A DNA stretch of 64,000 bases from Lates calcarifer. Taxonomy: Eukaryota; Chordata; Actinopteri; Centropomidae. Positions 51,336 to 64,000 of the stretch are shown here, piece after piece. A program made the translations under genes and the position numbers. The notes beneath the pieces were generated by a model, which was given only the letters and a program-made list of their open reading frames with translations, searched no databases and was not told the DNA's origin. The stretch spans positions 17,413,616 through 17,477,615 of the forward strand of contig NC_066856.1 in assembly GCF_001640805.2 (NCBI RefSeq), in the 5' to 3' direction. Numbering within the stretch: position 1 is the first letter of the stretch; each line of letters opens with the position of its first letter.

Positions 51336-54300
51336 GCCACTCCTCTGGAAACAAAACGGGAATTCCAATTTACATCAACTTTAAGATGCTCCCTGTGGTG
51401 AATGCTACAAATTTATGTTGTACAGATTCGTTTCAGGTTTGAAATGGTGAATAATCTCTTCAACTAAATGAGTTTGTGTGGGTTTATGAGCCAGTTTTAT
51501 GATCTTTTTTTTTCTCTTTTGAATGATACTGATGAAGACTGCACAGCCAAAACAGGTTCACTCTAAGTGCTACACCATTGCAGTTCAATCATATTTTCAG
51601 ACTTTGAGCTGGTATTTCATCTATCGGATATATCCAAATCCATTCCACCTCAATTTGTCTTTCTTTGGTGTGTGAATAGAGCTGAATGCACTGCTGTAGT
51701 GCATGTATTTGATGGCACTCAATGAGAGATTAGTTTCTCAGACATGTAGAATGTGAAGGATTCTGAGTGGGAGGCCTACATCCTGCAGTAGAGGTACCAT
51801 GCGGCAGAGGAAAGAGTTTAGCTTCCTAATGAAGTAATCAGACCAGGGAAGATGTTTATCACTCCAGCAATCACACAGTCTGAAATTCACTGAAAGACAG
51901 CCAGATGAATTACATGAAAACAGCCAAGCATATCAACTGCATTTAGATTTGCTTTTACTGGCAGCTTTTTATCAGTCCCGGATGTCTGTCCTCAATGTGT
52001 CTTGTAGCTTCTTTTCATATCTGCTTGCTTTAAAAAGCATACAGAATGCTATCAGTTTAGTTGTGTTTGGTCAAATTTACAACGTGTTATTTCTGATGTC
52101 ATAAAGCAGGCCTTGAATGTTAAAATAAAGAGTAGACATTTCCTCTGCAGTTAGAAGGCTTCGTTCTTGAAATAACACTGAATGTATGCTGAGAAACAAT
52201 TTACTTGAAATTGACATCCACAGGCAGATCATATTAGCATTTTGATTTGTTTTCTTCAAAATTTACACGTTTTATTTAGAAGTGACAAATCAGGTTTCCA
52301 CTGAAGTTAAACCATTATACATAATCATTTACAAATCACAGAATGTCCAAGTTTCCTATGAAGAATCAAAACTTTGCTTAAATGTCAACTTTCCACTGCA
52401 TCCACTGGTTTTTATGAAGCAAATGGAGCTCAACTCCTATCAATTTTTCGTTCAGAGAGAGTTGATGTAGTTGGTTTCTGGTGTTCATTCAGTCTCTTGT
52501 CCAGGGTCCCTGCCGTTTGGATGATTTGATACACTGCTGCATTCTAGGGGGTTGTTATATGTAGGATGTACTGAAATAGACTTGAAGACTCTGGCTGTGG
52601 ATGTTCTAACAGCCCATTCACATAAGGGAGTCCTATGTTCTTGGAGGTCTCCACTGAGTCACCAGTGTCCCTCCCTAGACCAACAGGGCCATGTAGACCC
52701 CAGGTTTACAGAGCCATCTGATGATTATTTGGTTGTGATTTAATTAGTTGGATGTACCATTAAAAACACATTATAAACTGAAATGATTGAGGCCTGAAGG
52801 CGACACCTGTATTACTGCCTTATCCTGACACCCCACCTTGTAGAGTGGCTGCAGGTAAAATGTAGTTTTATGGCTTTTATTATGTCGATCTGTTTTGTGC
52901 TTATGTGGTGCATTTTAACAAATATATTGTGCCCTTATGTAATCATATAAACACAAAGTACTTTCAAAGTACTTTGGTCAAATTAACTCCTAGGGCCCCA
53001 TATAATCTGACCATGGCTATAGTTGAAAGCTTCTCCTTTATTGTGTTTAATGAAAGTAAAGCCAACCTCCTAAACTATCAGCATTCACATGCTATGTGAA
53101 CACTGAAATGTACGTTCTTTTGGTGAGAATATCAAAGACAATCTGGAGACTATGAGACTCTCATTATCAATTGTCTAATTTCCTTATGTCCCTTTTTTTG
53201 TTCCTGTTTTGGTTGTAAAAATTACCACCGGTGAGGGAATACAGTGGGAAAGATAATAAAAGTGTTGCGTAGCTGGGTTTCATTTATTTGTTTATTCCTT
53301 CTCAAGCATTATATTAAATAAACTTACCTTGGAGATTTGCCTAGTCAGCTGGGACATGACTGTGCTATGAGGCAGCCGCTGTGCAGGCTTGCATATTAGC
53401 TTTTGAGTAACTGGGACAAGATTCAACACTGCTGTATGATTTCAATATGTCATCCGCACATGTGGGTCGCAAACATTTCCCCAGAGCATTGGAATTGGAG
53501 TCTGGAGAACCAATTGTGTTCCTCACACAACACACATGATAATGAAAATAATCTTGCCCAGTTCTCCACAGGGAAATCTTCCAGCCCTAGAAAACTAGTA
53601 ATTCTTTGTCCGTGTCTGTTTGCTTTTATATAGTTTTTTCTTCCATTGTAAGTTTTTGCAAAGCATTCTAAGAAACGAGCACTTGAAGTTGATGTGAGAG
53701 CATTGTTTGTGTGATGTTCCCATGACAGATGCCTCAAGCAAAAAGAAGAAAAAGCCTGCTGAAATATTCCTCAAATCACTTTTGTAAACAGTTTCTCTAA
53801 GCTCAATAACAATCACCATCCCATTTCTACCTGTTTGATGTTCCTCCTTAATCTCTGTATATGTTATGCTTTTCATCTCTTGCGGTTCCTGCTCATTTTG
53901 GAAGCAGTAAGAAGCTATTTAATTTATCTCAAAGATGGAGCATGTGAGTGCTGTCTTTAGCCTCAGTTAAACATGCAAACACCACAGGAAACATGGACAG
54001 CAGCAGAGGCACATTCCTTAAGGCTTTTCTCAGGCTGTCTTTTTATCTCAAGATCAAGAATAATATGGGATAATCATGAGACCTCCACATGTATGCTACA
54101 TAAATATACATAATCATGAGACTGCAAACAGCGACAGGTCCTTTGCATTACCTATGGCATGTTGTTGTTTCTCCTAGCAGGTTTTCACAGATTATTCTGC
54201 ACGTCCCTGCTACACTTCAACTCCACAAATAATGTCACCACAGTGCAAACAAGGCTTAGGGGGAACTATTACCCAAAGGAATTCCTGCATGCTTTTTATT

Positions 54301-56784
54301 TCAAATGCTGCTGTGGAAGTTATCCTTTTATTAAGTACTGTGTTGTAGTGTTGTTGCATGGAAGTTTCTGCCTATAAAACCAGTGATATCAATGTGAGCT
54401 GTGCCTCAATTCCCAACTATAATACAGTATATTGTTTTTATTGTTAGAATTCAAGAAACTAATGTCACAATATGCACCCTTACTCTGGAAAATGCCAACC
54501 ATGATGACGCTGACACTAGGTTTACAGAGAGAAGGCAGAACTATTTCCAATTATTTGATTTTCTTAGATTTTTCACGACCATCCACAATTGGTTTTAATT
54601 TCTTGCACTTAGAGGTAGCTCCCCTGGAGTCTGTGAAACATTTAATCTGTGGGACAATAGGCCTTTTGCACAGCAGACACTTGTAGCAGGAAAAGCTCAG
54701 GTGTAATTAATGCCATTAATGGTTGGTTGCATACTGTTATTATTATTACAGTTCTAGTGCCCCACTGTTGTGCCTTCCAGCTCACTGGCATGGCTTACTG
54801 GGACACTTAAAATAGAGTGGAGAAATCCTTCATTTGATTAGTTCCACCTGTGATTTTCCTGCTTTGACAAGTAGAAATACCTGCTGTGAAATAGCCTATA
54901 CTGTACATCAAAAGCACACTCAAATTAATTCATGTGCATTTTTATTTCCCCCCAGTCACTCCTACTTTAAAGTTAGCGGTGTGTACCAGGGTAAAGCAAA
55001 TGTTGTATAGCTGTGAAGGGACATTCTCCCTTTGAATGTCATATTCAACAATGGTTGTTCTACTCAAGTTTCTCAGTGAATATATATTATTGTGTATGCT
55101 CATACTGAGACCCTGACACTGAAGCTCCTAAACACTCATTATTTCTTTTACACATACACACACACCTGTACTTTTCCAACTGTTATACATCAAGATATAT
55201 TCAGTGGACAAGGGAATACAATATATACAATTCTATTTTTTCCATGCTGTGTATTTCTGATGCTTTTAGTTTTAAATCAAAACTCAAACAAGTCTCTCAA
55301 ACAGTTAGCCTGAATACTTGCAAGTCATAAACATGGGAACCAGCAAGGTTGCTGAAAACCACCAACCCCTTCCACATTCAGCTGTCAGTGAGCAGAAAAA
55401 TAACGTTGTCAAAGTAGGTGAGTGTAGGAGCATCTGAATGGAGGTTTAGGCTGACATTTATGATCATTTACAATAAATAATTAACAAATCTTGCTAACTA
55501 TTCATGCACCTTTCAGATCACAATTTATTTATTTATTTGTGATATCTAGCCCTCTCACACCACATAACCCATCATACTCTTTGCAAGAGACTCACCACTT
55601 CTCAAAGAAAATGAATGGTAGCTGGTGCAAAGCATTTGTTGTGTTTCTGCCCTTAATGACAGTCTGCAGGGCTCAGGGGCCTGCTGGTTTATATTGGAGC
55701 TCTGTTATCAGTGACTGATTTGCACCTGGGAAACCGGGTGAAGGCAATTAACTGTTAAGTAGCTGCTAAGAAAGAAAAGCAACACAAGGAACAGCACTGA
55801 AAACTACAGCTTGGAGAGATATTTTACAAGATTTCATGCCTTCCAATAATAAAAAGTCTGTCTTTGGCAGCAGGAATGTTAAATTAAAATGAGGAGGCAC
55901 ATCTACAATCAAGTGAATTCTTTCAACAACCTATGTTGTTACAACTTGGATGCTTGATGCTGCTAAAAGAAAATGTTTTCTTCACATACAGCATTATAGT
56001 GTACTGTATTACTTGACCATTAGTATGTGTTATTATCTGTAATTGTTATCAAAAGTGAAATGCTGCAGTGTCCTCTTTTCACAAGCATCTGTTTTGAGAA
56101 GGCTCAGTGGTTTTGTCTCTTGTGAAGGCAAATCAAAGTGGTTTACATACTCTGTCCCTCATTCAGCTGAATGTCAGAAACACTCATCAGTGTCTCCCCG
56201 AAGACCTCATTATCCTCTTAATTTCCAATTATTTCAAAGACAAATGAGTACACCTGGCATCCCAAGCAAACCTGTCAATGATGAACACGGGAGACGGTGC
56301 CATCCCCGCCTCTCTCACTGGAGATAAATGGGCCCATGATCAAACCTTTTCTCTTTTTTTTATATTCCAACAAGGCAAGAATTCAAGTAGGACTTCCTTC
56401 TCACAGCTTCTGTTTTTCCTTTCAGTCACGTTCACAAATAGGGTTCAGTGCTATCTCCATTAACTGCAATGCTTTTGCTTTTGTGGTGGAGCTCAGTTGT
56501 GGTTGACATTGAAAGAGGATATCCCCAGTGTTTCCTAACAAGTGTGCAATACAGACGTCCTTGTGACTCAGCTGTTTGGGGCAATTATACTGTGTTGAGC
56601 TTTGACCTGGGACCTCTTTAATTAGTTAACACCCTCCAAATATATAGTAGGCACTTTAAGGCTTTTAAAGATATTTTGTGCTTGGCCATTCCATTTCTCC
56701 TAAACAGTAGCGCTGCCTGAGAAGGCAAGTTCTGGGGCAATAAAATCCCCCTCTACAAGACTTAAAGGTGATATATAGGTTTTT
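51336..56784. other. Non-coding stretch, no supported feature
   Basis: AT-rich with short open frames (at most 95 codons) lacking domains. The Ser/Phe-rich frames at 56.0-56.5 kb overlap in several registers, which argues for chance. No repeats beyond small homopolymers. Confidence 0.55.
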
Positions 56785-56865
56785 GTTATCTCTACATAGC
56801 TGATGTTAGCATTAAGAGCTGTTTATTTACCCATCTAGCAGAAAGGTTCTCCAGCGGTGGGCACG
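56785..56865. repeat. Possible dispersed repeat fragment
   Basis: 'agctgatgttagcattaaga', 'gctgtttatttacccatcta' and 'gcagaaaggttctccagc' recall a fish repeat with 'gttagcattagctgtttatttaccc'. Short and decayed. Confidence 0.3.
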
Positions 56866-58574
56866 ACTTTAATTTGACTTTGCTTGCTTGCCTTTTTTAT
56901 GTGGGAAAACTTCATTTAATGGTAAAACTGGCAAGCATTCCTCCAGTGCAGGCATGTGTCGCTAAATATTAATTAAAATTAAATTGAGTTCTTTCTAATT
57001 GCAAAATAGGGAATTCCTAGTGAGACCCCACCTGTGGTGCAGAGGAGCATGAGCCCAGCAGGTACTGAGGAGTAAAAGTTTTGATCATGCCTGCGTACAG
57101 ATTAGTAATTCATTCCTTCAAATGAATAATTCCTGGACAAACCCCAGGCTTCAAGACATCTCTCAAAAAACTGAGTGATGTCACAGATAATCTCCTTTTT
57201 TTTCTTTTTTTTGCATGATTTACTGCATACATAATTTATTTAGTATGTCACATTAAAAATTTACCTGATGTAGCTTTTGAGGAACTTTTAAGGAGTAGAT
57301 AAGAGTTGGCATGTGTACTTGTGGGTATCAAGTGGGAACCTCCCATCACAGATGTGTAATTGAATTAAGCCCGTGAGCACTGATCAGACCTTGACTCACT
57401 CATACTGTGCTGACAGCGCACCAGTCTACATTAAGCCCACAAGAGGCCAAAGTTATCAAGTTAAAAACACACCTCATTTCAAATCTGTCCAGTAAAACAT
57501 GTTTCTACCTTCTGGGCGCTGGGGATAATGTTCTAATACATTAGTGATTCCATGTGTGCAGTACATGTGGCTTATTTCACACTTAATCATTTAAGCTGTT
57601 GTGATTTCCGCCTGTCAGAACAGTGGGGAGCACCAGAGCACTGAGATGGATTGTTAATGTTCGTAATGCACCCGCAGTAATCATTTGTTGTGTTTATGAG
57701 GGTTGTTGATAGTAGGGAAGGTATTACCACACTCTTATTAGTGAAGAGCTGTGAAAATTGCTTGCAGCTGCCATCGCTCATGTTTTAGCAGTTTTCAGAC
57801 CTGTTCTTTCAGAAGATGATTAACTCATGACGTAACTCAAGAACAACATTTGAACTTTAACTACAAGTTCCAGTTTTGGAGCATCACGATGTCTACATTC
57901 GCATGTTAATTGGGGAAAATTTGATTATAAGTAGACTAAATCTTGAATGCTTCAACATATAGAGTAGAAATGAATATTGCACATGTAAAATGAAATGACA
58001 GATACAACAGGGAGCAAAAGTGTGATTCTACAGCAGCAGTTGCATCTAAAACAAGCCAACTAAAAAAAAAAAAAACTGTAGTAAAATGACATTCAAAAAA
58101 CAAACATCAAACTACAACCCGAACAGGAAAGTAGAACTTTGCAAAGTACTTTTTCAATGACAAAACACCACAAAACTTCACTGAGGAAGTGAAAAAAAGA
58201 AGATGAATCAAAGTTTAAAGTTTAAACTTTCCAATTTCAGTTGGAGAGCTCATGTGAGGAGACATCCACATTGGGAACTAATTAGAGCATAAAAACCTAA
58301 TGTTGGTGAAAAGATTCAGTTATTGGAATGTTTTTTTATTCAGTAGTTCCACAGCCTCAGTCCTCACCCCAAAAAGAATTACCACCTCATTCTGCTGCGG
58401 CCCATCGTCCCCTGTGGCTTAGTGTGAAAGAAGATTCATTCTCCAGTGGGACAGTGACTGTAAACTTGCACCAAAGTTGCGCCTGACATATTGAGAGTAC
58501 TGAGTTGCATAATTTTCTTGTTAATCATCTTTGGGAACCTTTTGAAGAGACTAGGTCAAGCCTACATGTAATAT
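56866..58574. other. Non-coding stretch; TAATT-rich segment near 57.0 kb
   Basis: 56960-57085 contains 'aatattaattaaaattaaat' and 'tttctaattgc', followed by a balanced segment ('gagaccccacctgtggtgca'), a texture seen in conserved enhancers. The rest has A runs (58063-58075) and short open frames only. Confidence 0.4.
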
Positions 58575-58640
58575 TAAAGCCCAGGTGGCAGAGTAAAAAC
58601 ACTCTGACCTGGGTTCAATCCCCAGCTTTGGGACTTTGAG
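58575..58640 (+). mobile_element. tRNA-like SINE head remnant
   Basis: 'aggtggcagagt' (A-box-like, near 58583) and 'tgggttcaatccccag' (perfect B-box core GGTTCAATCC near 58611) are spaced as in a polymerase III promoter with a small deletion between them. A functional tRNA is unlikely because no acceptor stem or anticodon arm can be drawn around them. The downstream sequence to about 58770 is not a SINE body I recognise. Confidence 0.4.
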
Positions 58641-61600
58641 CTTTGTGCTTCATCAAGCCAGAGGAGCAGTGATTGCTGGTGGCAAGACGGGGAAGATACT
58701 TGTCAGAGTCTTAGCAGTGGTTTGGCAGGGTGCTTGTGCAGTGACAGGATGGCAACTAGAGGGATATAACATGAACCTCTGTATGTTGGACTGATATGCA
58801 AAGATGTATGGACCAGACAGATACAAATTTGCTGTGGGTGGCTAAAACTGAAGTGAAGAATTGTCCATGTGAGAAATTTGTGCTCTTACCATAAGGCCTT
58901 GTGAACACGATTCATGAATGCAGTCAGGAATAATGGAAAGGAGTAAAATAATTAAGCTGCTCTCCTGGTAGGTTTTGAAGATCAGTATCTAACTTTGAGA
59001 GTGCACACACAGTGAGGTGCAGATGGTGTGAGACTCAATCCATCAAAATTAAAACACAACTCTTCTCCAGTACACTATACTTTATTCACCAAACCGTCTC
59101 AGCAGACTGCCCTCATTAGGGTGGTGTGGCTTTGAGGTCAGTCAGAGGCTAAGCTGTCACTCAAATCAACACATAGTATTTTACTAGGTCACTGCACTGT
59201 AAAGACACTCCAGAGGTCATAATTGTGCAAATTGCAAAAGGTAAAAATCTGCATTGAATTCAATGTGAATACCAAAGACTTTTGGACACCACACTTTAAA
59301 CAATGAACACATCATAATATTGTATATTGTAACTGGTTATGTCTTATAATATTAATTGGGCATTAACCAGGCCAAGTGTCAAAATTAGTTGACAATGCTT
59401 TTCAACTTTCATTTAATTTCCAGAATGTTCTAAAATCCATACTCTGGAGGTCTGGGAGTGAATGTAATTATCAAAATCTAGCTAACACACTGACTGAATT
59501 GCATTTTAAGGCATAGAATCTGCAGTTAATTCCATGTGCATTAAGCGGCACATGAATCCGCCACATATTCATGAAGTGGTTTCAATTTCATGATGTAGCT
59601 TTTTATTAGTCACAGGCTGGTGAAGAAAGTCAGCAGCAGCTTGTCCCCACTCCTCCTCTGCATAACTTTTCAGGCTATGTAGGTCAGCTGTCTCACTGAT
59701 GCTGCTGTTTTCAACTGCAATTTTTAATTTCTTCATTGTTTATTCTCTAATGTCACTGGAAATTATGTATCACTGCAGAGGTGAAGTGACAAATGCTAAT
59801 CAACAGACGTGCAGCCTTATTTCCCCTTTTCCCTGACAGCAGTGGAGACATTTAGAACCTCCAAAAATCAGAATTATGTAATTGTGCTCTCTAAACAGAC
59901 TCATTTTCAAAGCCTGAATTCACAGGCATACAGTTTTCCCATAATGGTCTCTCAACTGTCATAAACATCAGTGAAAGAAGATGTGACACTTATAAGACAT
60001 TTTGCATTTTTAAAGTTGAAATTTCAACTTTCGCAAAGTACTTTTTAACAGCAAACAAACCTCTCAAACTTTTGGGTAAAACAACTTTAATGATTGCAAG
60101 TTTGAATTTGAAAGGTTTTTTAGTCTCTTTGATCTTTTATTTCCAATTCACCTTCACATACTCCAGAGTCATGAACATTTATAATATGCAAAGCCATCCT
60201 CCATTAAATCATACTCTATGTGAAAGCTTCAAGCCTTCTTAGAAGCCTCTGACCTCAAATGGTATGAAAAGTAGCACCAACTGGCTCTGCAGGCCCTGAG
60301 GTCTTCGCTTACACAACCCACTGAAAAAAAAGGAACAGAAAGTAAATAAAATGTACCCTACATACACACACCTTACCTCTCAGGCAGTCAGATACACAAA
60401 CACAAATGCACATCCATCCTTGACCTGATATGCAAAGTGCAATTAAAGCTGTTTTGGTATAAGCAAACATAGTCTGTAAACAAACTCCACTGTATGATGC
60501 ATGGTTGCTCTTCCAAAAGATATGAGGGATGTTAAAGGTGAAGGAGACAGTAAAACATCACGAGAACCATCACCACTTGCAAGAGTGGGTAGAGACTAGT
60601 ATTTTCTGAAATAATCCATTCTGCTTCTTTTGACAAAAGATAAAACCTCTGGAGCTATTTCCCCAACACATATCCTCATACGGCCTGAGAGATATTACCC
60701 CTGGCTTATCTTAGAAACATATGGGCACAGCTTTGATAGATTGTGGCTCTATAAAGAAGGAATCTTTATTCAGGGGGTGACAGTTTAATCCATGTAAACC
60801 TCTCGGTGTCTAACACTTATCTCACCATTCATTTTTTGTACAAAAGCGCGATTTGGCACTCTTTTGGAAACTTTATGCCACTTTTTAGTTACACTTCTCA
60901 GCTAAAACCTGTTCTGTAAGTGTCATGTATGCTTAATTACCTAACAAGTAACTAATTGCCAGGAGATTAGTTTTTCCTGCCATGGATGAAAAATCTCCCC
61001 CTCTTAAAAAGCGTTGTTCCCCACAAGATTTATCTTCTACACAAATTGCATGCCTATGGATTTGATAAGAACATGCTATGTACAATAGAACGGCACTGAG
61101 GAAATGATGTTGATTTCATGTCATTAGTCTGGTGCAGAGATACTGCAGGGAAGTGCACAGACCACAGTATCCATCAGGGGTCAAATTCAGTGCCCTCAAG
61201 TCGAATAAGATCCTTAATTACACATAGTAAAACTAGCTAATCATGCAACTAAATCATTTAAAGGGAGCAAATGATTTCCTGCTCCGGGGCTGATTACTGA
61301 CTTGAACATCATCAACTGTACAAAAGTCAGATCGTGTTGAGGTTTTTAAATTATGAGCATCAGTATTTAAATGGCCATTTAATATTCCACTCTGGACAGA
61401 CAAAAATAAAGCTATAAACTAAAAGCTTAACTTTTGTTTAACCCTCTCACTAGACTGTAATATAAAAAATACAGAAACTATATCTGTAAATAGAAAATTG
61501 GTGAATTTTATTACATCTATTACATCTGCAAATAGATTTGTTGAATTTGTTTGTTTGTTTGTTTTTTAGTTTGATAAAAGCAGCATTTATGAAGTTTGAA

Positions 61601-64000
61601 GCAGATGATATTTGCCATTTTTGCCTGACAAATTAGAAAAGTTGTCAATTTTCTTTCAATGAATCGATTTAAACAGTAAATCTTTTCATCACTGTAGGAA
61701 ATTAAAGATTTGCTCCAATGATTTGGCACTATAGCTGTTTTTCACGGGTTGAGTAGTACTTCCCTAAATGAGTAAAAGCTGTAAAACTGGTGGACTTTCC
61801 CTTATAATCTTAATTATGTCATTCAAACAAGTGTACATGACTTCTTTTCTTTTTCTTTTTTGGCAACTTTTGTCTCCAAAGCACCTGAAAGGCTGCCTCA
61901 GGAATCCTGTAACAAATAAATGACTTTGCTTTGATTCAGGTCACAGAAACAGAATAATTGCAGGTCTATATTTTCTGGCTTACAGACAATTTTACCATTT
62001 GGAGCACTCTCCGCTGTAGGGAGGAAACTATCCATCTTCCAGAACAAGGCCCCCCTTTTCCAAAACTGCCTTAAAAATTTCCAGTTTTACTTGTTTACAA
62101 ACACAGCCCCCCAGGGCATGCACTGGTATATTTGTTGCCTGAGGAAAGAAAATTTGCTGCTTTAGGAGCCTGGAAGTCATCAGAAAGTTGCAGTTTTGTG
62201 GGCTATGTTTCCCTTGGCAACAGAGAATGATTTTGTGAAGAATGAGGCGGAGGAGGGAATAATGGATGAAAGGGAGAGGGATAATAAATTTTGAGGAACT
62301 GAGTGACTCCTGCTGCATTCATCTGATAATCAAATAATTTAGGTTCAATTCAAACACAATGCCTCAGATAGAAACATAAGCAAAGTAAGAGCCACTGACT
62401 GTCAGTTTTAGCAAGTTCTACGCTTGCCTTTGGCTGCCTTATATGACCTTTGCCGTGGGCCAGCCCTCGGGCTCCTCGCAAATGTTGGAAGATTTCTATG
62501 CTTGTCTCTGTGCTTCAGTACAATTGTGAAAAAGACAAAAACACAGTCATTCTGTGAGCAGAGGGAATTAATGAGCAAGGAAACGAGGGAGGAAAAAATG
62601 AGACAGAGGATTGTTATGGAAAGAAGAGAGTGGGGATATCAGGAGGTAGGAGTGGAGAGTGTAAAATATTCATCATCCTTCCTTCGTCTTGTTTAAGACC
62701 ATTGTCAGCGTTTTTGAACACTGAACAAGAGCATAAGGACAGAAGAGTCAGGCCTGGGTGGAGATAACTAATCAACATGTAAAAGTGATACCAATTTGTA
62801 AGTTCTGAAGTTAGTGCCCAAGTACTTTTTTGTTTCCTGTCGTCTTCATCATTACGCAGAAGAACTGAAGAATTTTGTTGCAAAATGAGACATTCATCAG
62901 TTGTGGCAGCTATTGAACTTTCCACACATGACCCCGCTTTACAAAATGCTTGATAGCACAAAATGAAAGCAAAGTGGAGGTGAGTTAGCAACTTTAACTC
63001 CCAGCTCACAAAATGATACCACTTTGAAGTTTACTTTTCTTGTCTGTTTGACATTTTAAGTTATAAATGTGAGGCGATTCATTGTTCTCTAATGGATGTA
63101 AGGGATGTAAAGTTTCTTCCATTCAGTGTCATATAAAATATCATAAAGATGTCACTGGTGGCACTTTGAATGGAACAGATCAGATGTGATTCCTTTATAA
63201 AGAAGATACTTTGCCATCATCCTGAGAAGTAATGAAATGTGGCAATTAATCTTCTTTCCTCAGCAAATACCAAAAAAATCAGAATGAAATCTCCTGAAAC
63301 AATCACTAAAGAAACTTAACATCACTGCACTTAGTAAGCTCCTTTTTATAGTATATTGCATCAACCTAAATGTACGTGGCTTCTCTACACATCCCATTTC
63401 TCATTAACGTGACTCTTTCTGTAAATCTTTGTAGTAACTGTTTTGGCAGTTGTTAGTGTACAATAAATAAAAGTACTTCACCCACTTTTATACTCACAAG
63501 AATGAGAAAAGATGTGTGCTAAGTACTATATGAAAGTTTTTGCTATGGTAAAAACTATACATAGCCAATGTTACCATTCACAGCTGTTTACTTACCAGTC
63601 TCCTCCTGAACTTCAGCATCAAACTTCATTCCTGTACTTGCCAAGAGCTGTTTCCAGTGATGGAAAGTAATGTCAGTGTTAACTCTTGTTTTGCTTCTAT
63701 CACTTCTTATATTATTATATCATAATACCATGTTTGTGATAGTGAGTCACTGTAGAGCCCAGTCTACCCTGAGTCCAGCATGAGAGGATGAAGAAGTAGC
63801 GCAGCCCAGAGGGCATATTCTAACCCTTTGTTGTTTAAACCCAGAGATGGCTGAAACAGATGAACAACAGATGAACAACGCTGGCTATGTATTTAGCACC
63901 TTCTTAAAGCACATTAGTCAAACTGGGACTGATATAAAAAGTGAAAAGTTCAAATCAAATCAAAATGTTTCTCCAATAATTTCATACCATTTTTATTTGG
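58641..64000. other. Non-coding stretch, no supported feature
   Basis: Over 5 kb of AT-rich sequence with few open frames at all between 58.6 and 61.5 kb. A '(tttg)n' simple repeat lies at 61546-61565. A small tandem duplication 'agatgaacaac' occurs twice near 63858-63880. 'ccaaagacttttggacacc' at 59271-59289 might be a transposon terminus. Frames at 62.0-63.0 kb (up to 131 codons) show no domain. Confidence 0.5.

Noticed and set aside
58575..58650. Functional tRNA gene
   Set aside because: B-box present, but no acceptor, D-arm or anticodon arm can be paired around it.
59265..59295. Tc1-like terminus 'gacttttggacacc'
   Set aside because: Only about 14 bases match and no transposon interior lies on either side.
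63440..63485. Fish repeat word 'aataaaagtacttca'
   Set aside because: Too short to distinguish from chance in AT-rich DNA.

Overview
The window looks like 64 kb of non-coding DNA from a ray-finned fish, probably a percomorph-type teleost. Three things point that way. It is AT-rich, with stop codons dense in all frames and no long open frame. It carries short, decayed copies of interspersed repeats typical of teleosts: Tc1/mariner transposase fragments, tRNA-derived SINEs ending in the characteristic 'gcgctatataaatgcagtccatttacc'-type tail, MITE-like inverted-repeat elements, and non-LTR retrotransposon 3' tails. It has eukaryotic simple repeats: (AG)39, (AC)n, (TG)n, (AAAT)n and long poly-T runs. 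The genus cannot be named, and the surrounding gene, if the window lies in a large intron, cannot be identified.

No protein-coding exon, RNA gene, operon, CRISPR array or other prokaryote-style feature could be supported. The open frames (nearly all under 130 codons, longest 149) lack recognisable domains and look like chance. Two minus-strand intervals (about 36.86-37.22 kb and 47.1-47.33 kb) have somewhat coding-like composition; they are listed as leads, not genes.

Layout. 1-3.16 kb is unique-looking DNA. 3.16-4.02 kb is a repeat cluster: a LINE-like 3' tail followed by a Tc1/mariner fragment that is itself interrupted by about 300 bp. 5-9 kb contains homeodomain-motif-rich AT DNA. (AG)39 lies at 9.08 kb. 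12.6-13.02 kb holds a retrotransposon-tail remnant and a SINE. 17.26-17.58 kb is a second Tc1/mariner fragment in the opposite orientation. 17.83-18.02 kb is the most convincing candidate conserved non-coding element. 20.7-21.1 kb is a possible hAT-type MITE. 27.6-27.8 kb is a second SINE. 32.4-32.7 and 35.1-35.3 kb are candidate regulatory blocks, the first with a perfect CRE. 35.73-35.98 kb is a MITE with perfect 13-bp inverted repeats. 38.1-38.3 kb is another teleost dispersed repeat. From 38.3 to 64 kb it is mainly unremarkable DNA with a few weak repeat fragments and one tRNA-like sequence near 58.6 kb.

Overall this fits a gene desert or a very large intron that may hold distal developmental enhancers. 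Conservation cannot be measured from one sequence, so all regulatory calls are tentative. I see no evidence for a new multi-gene biological system here.
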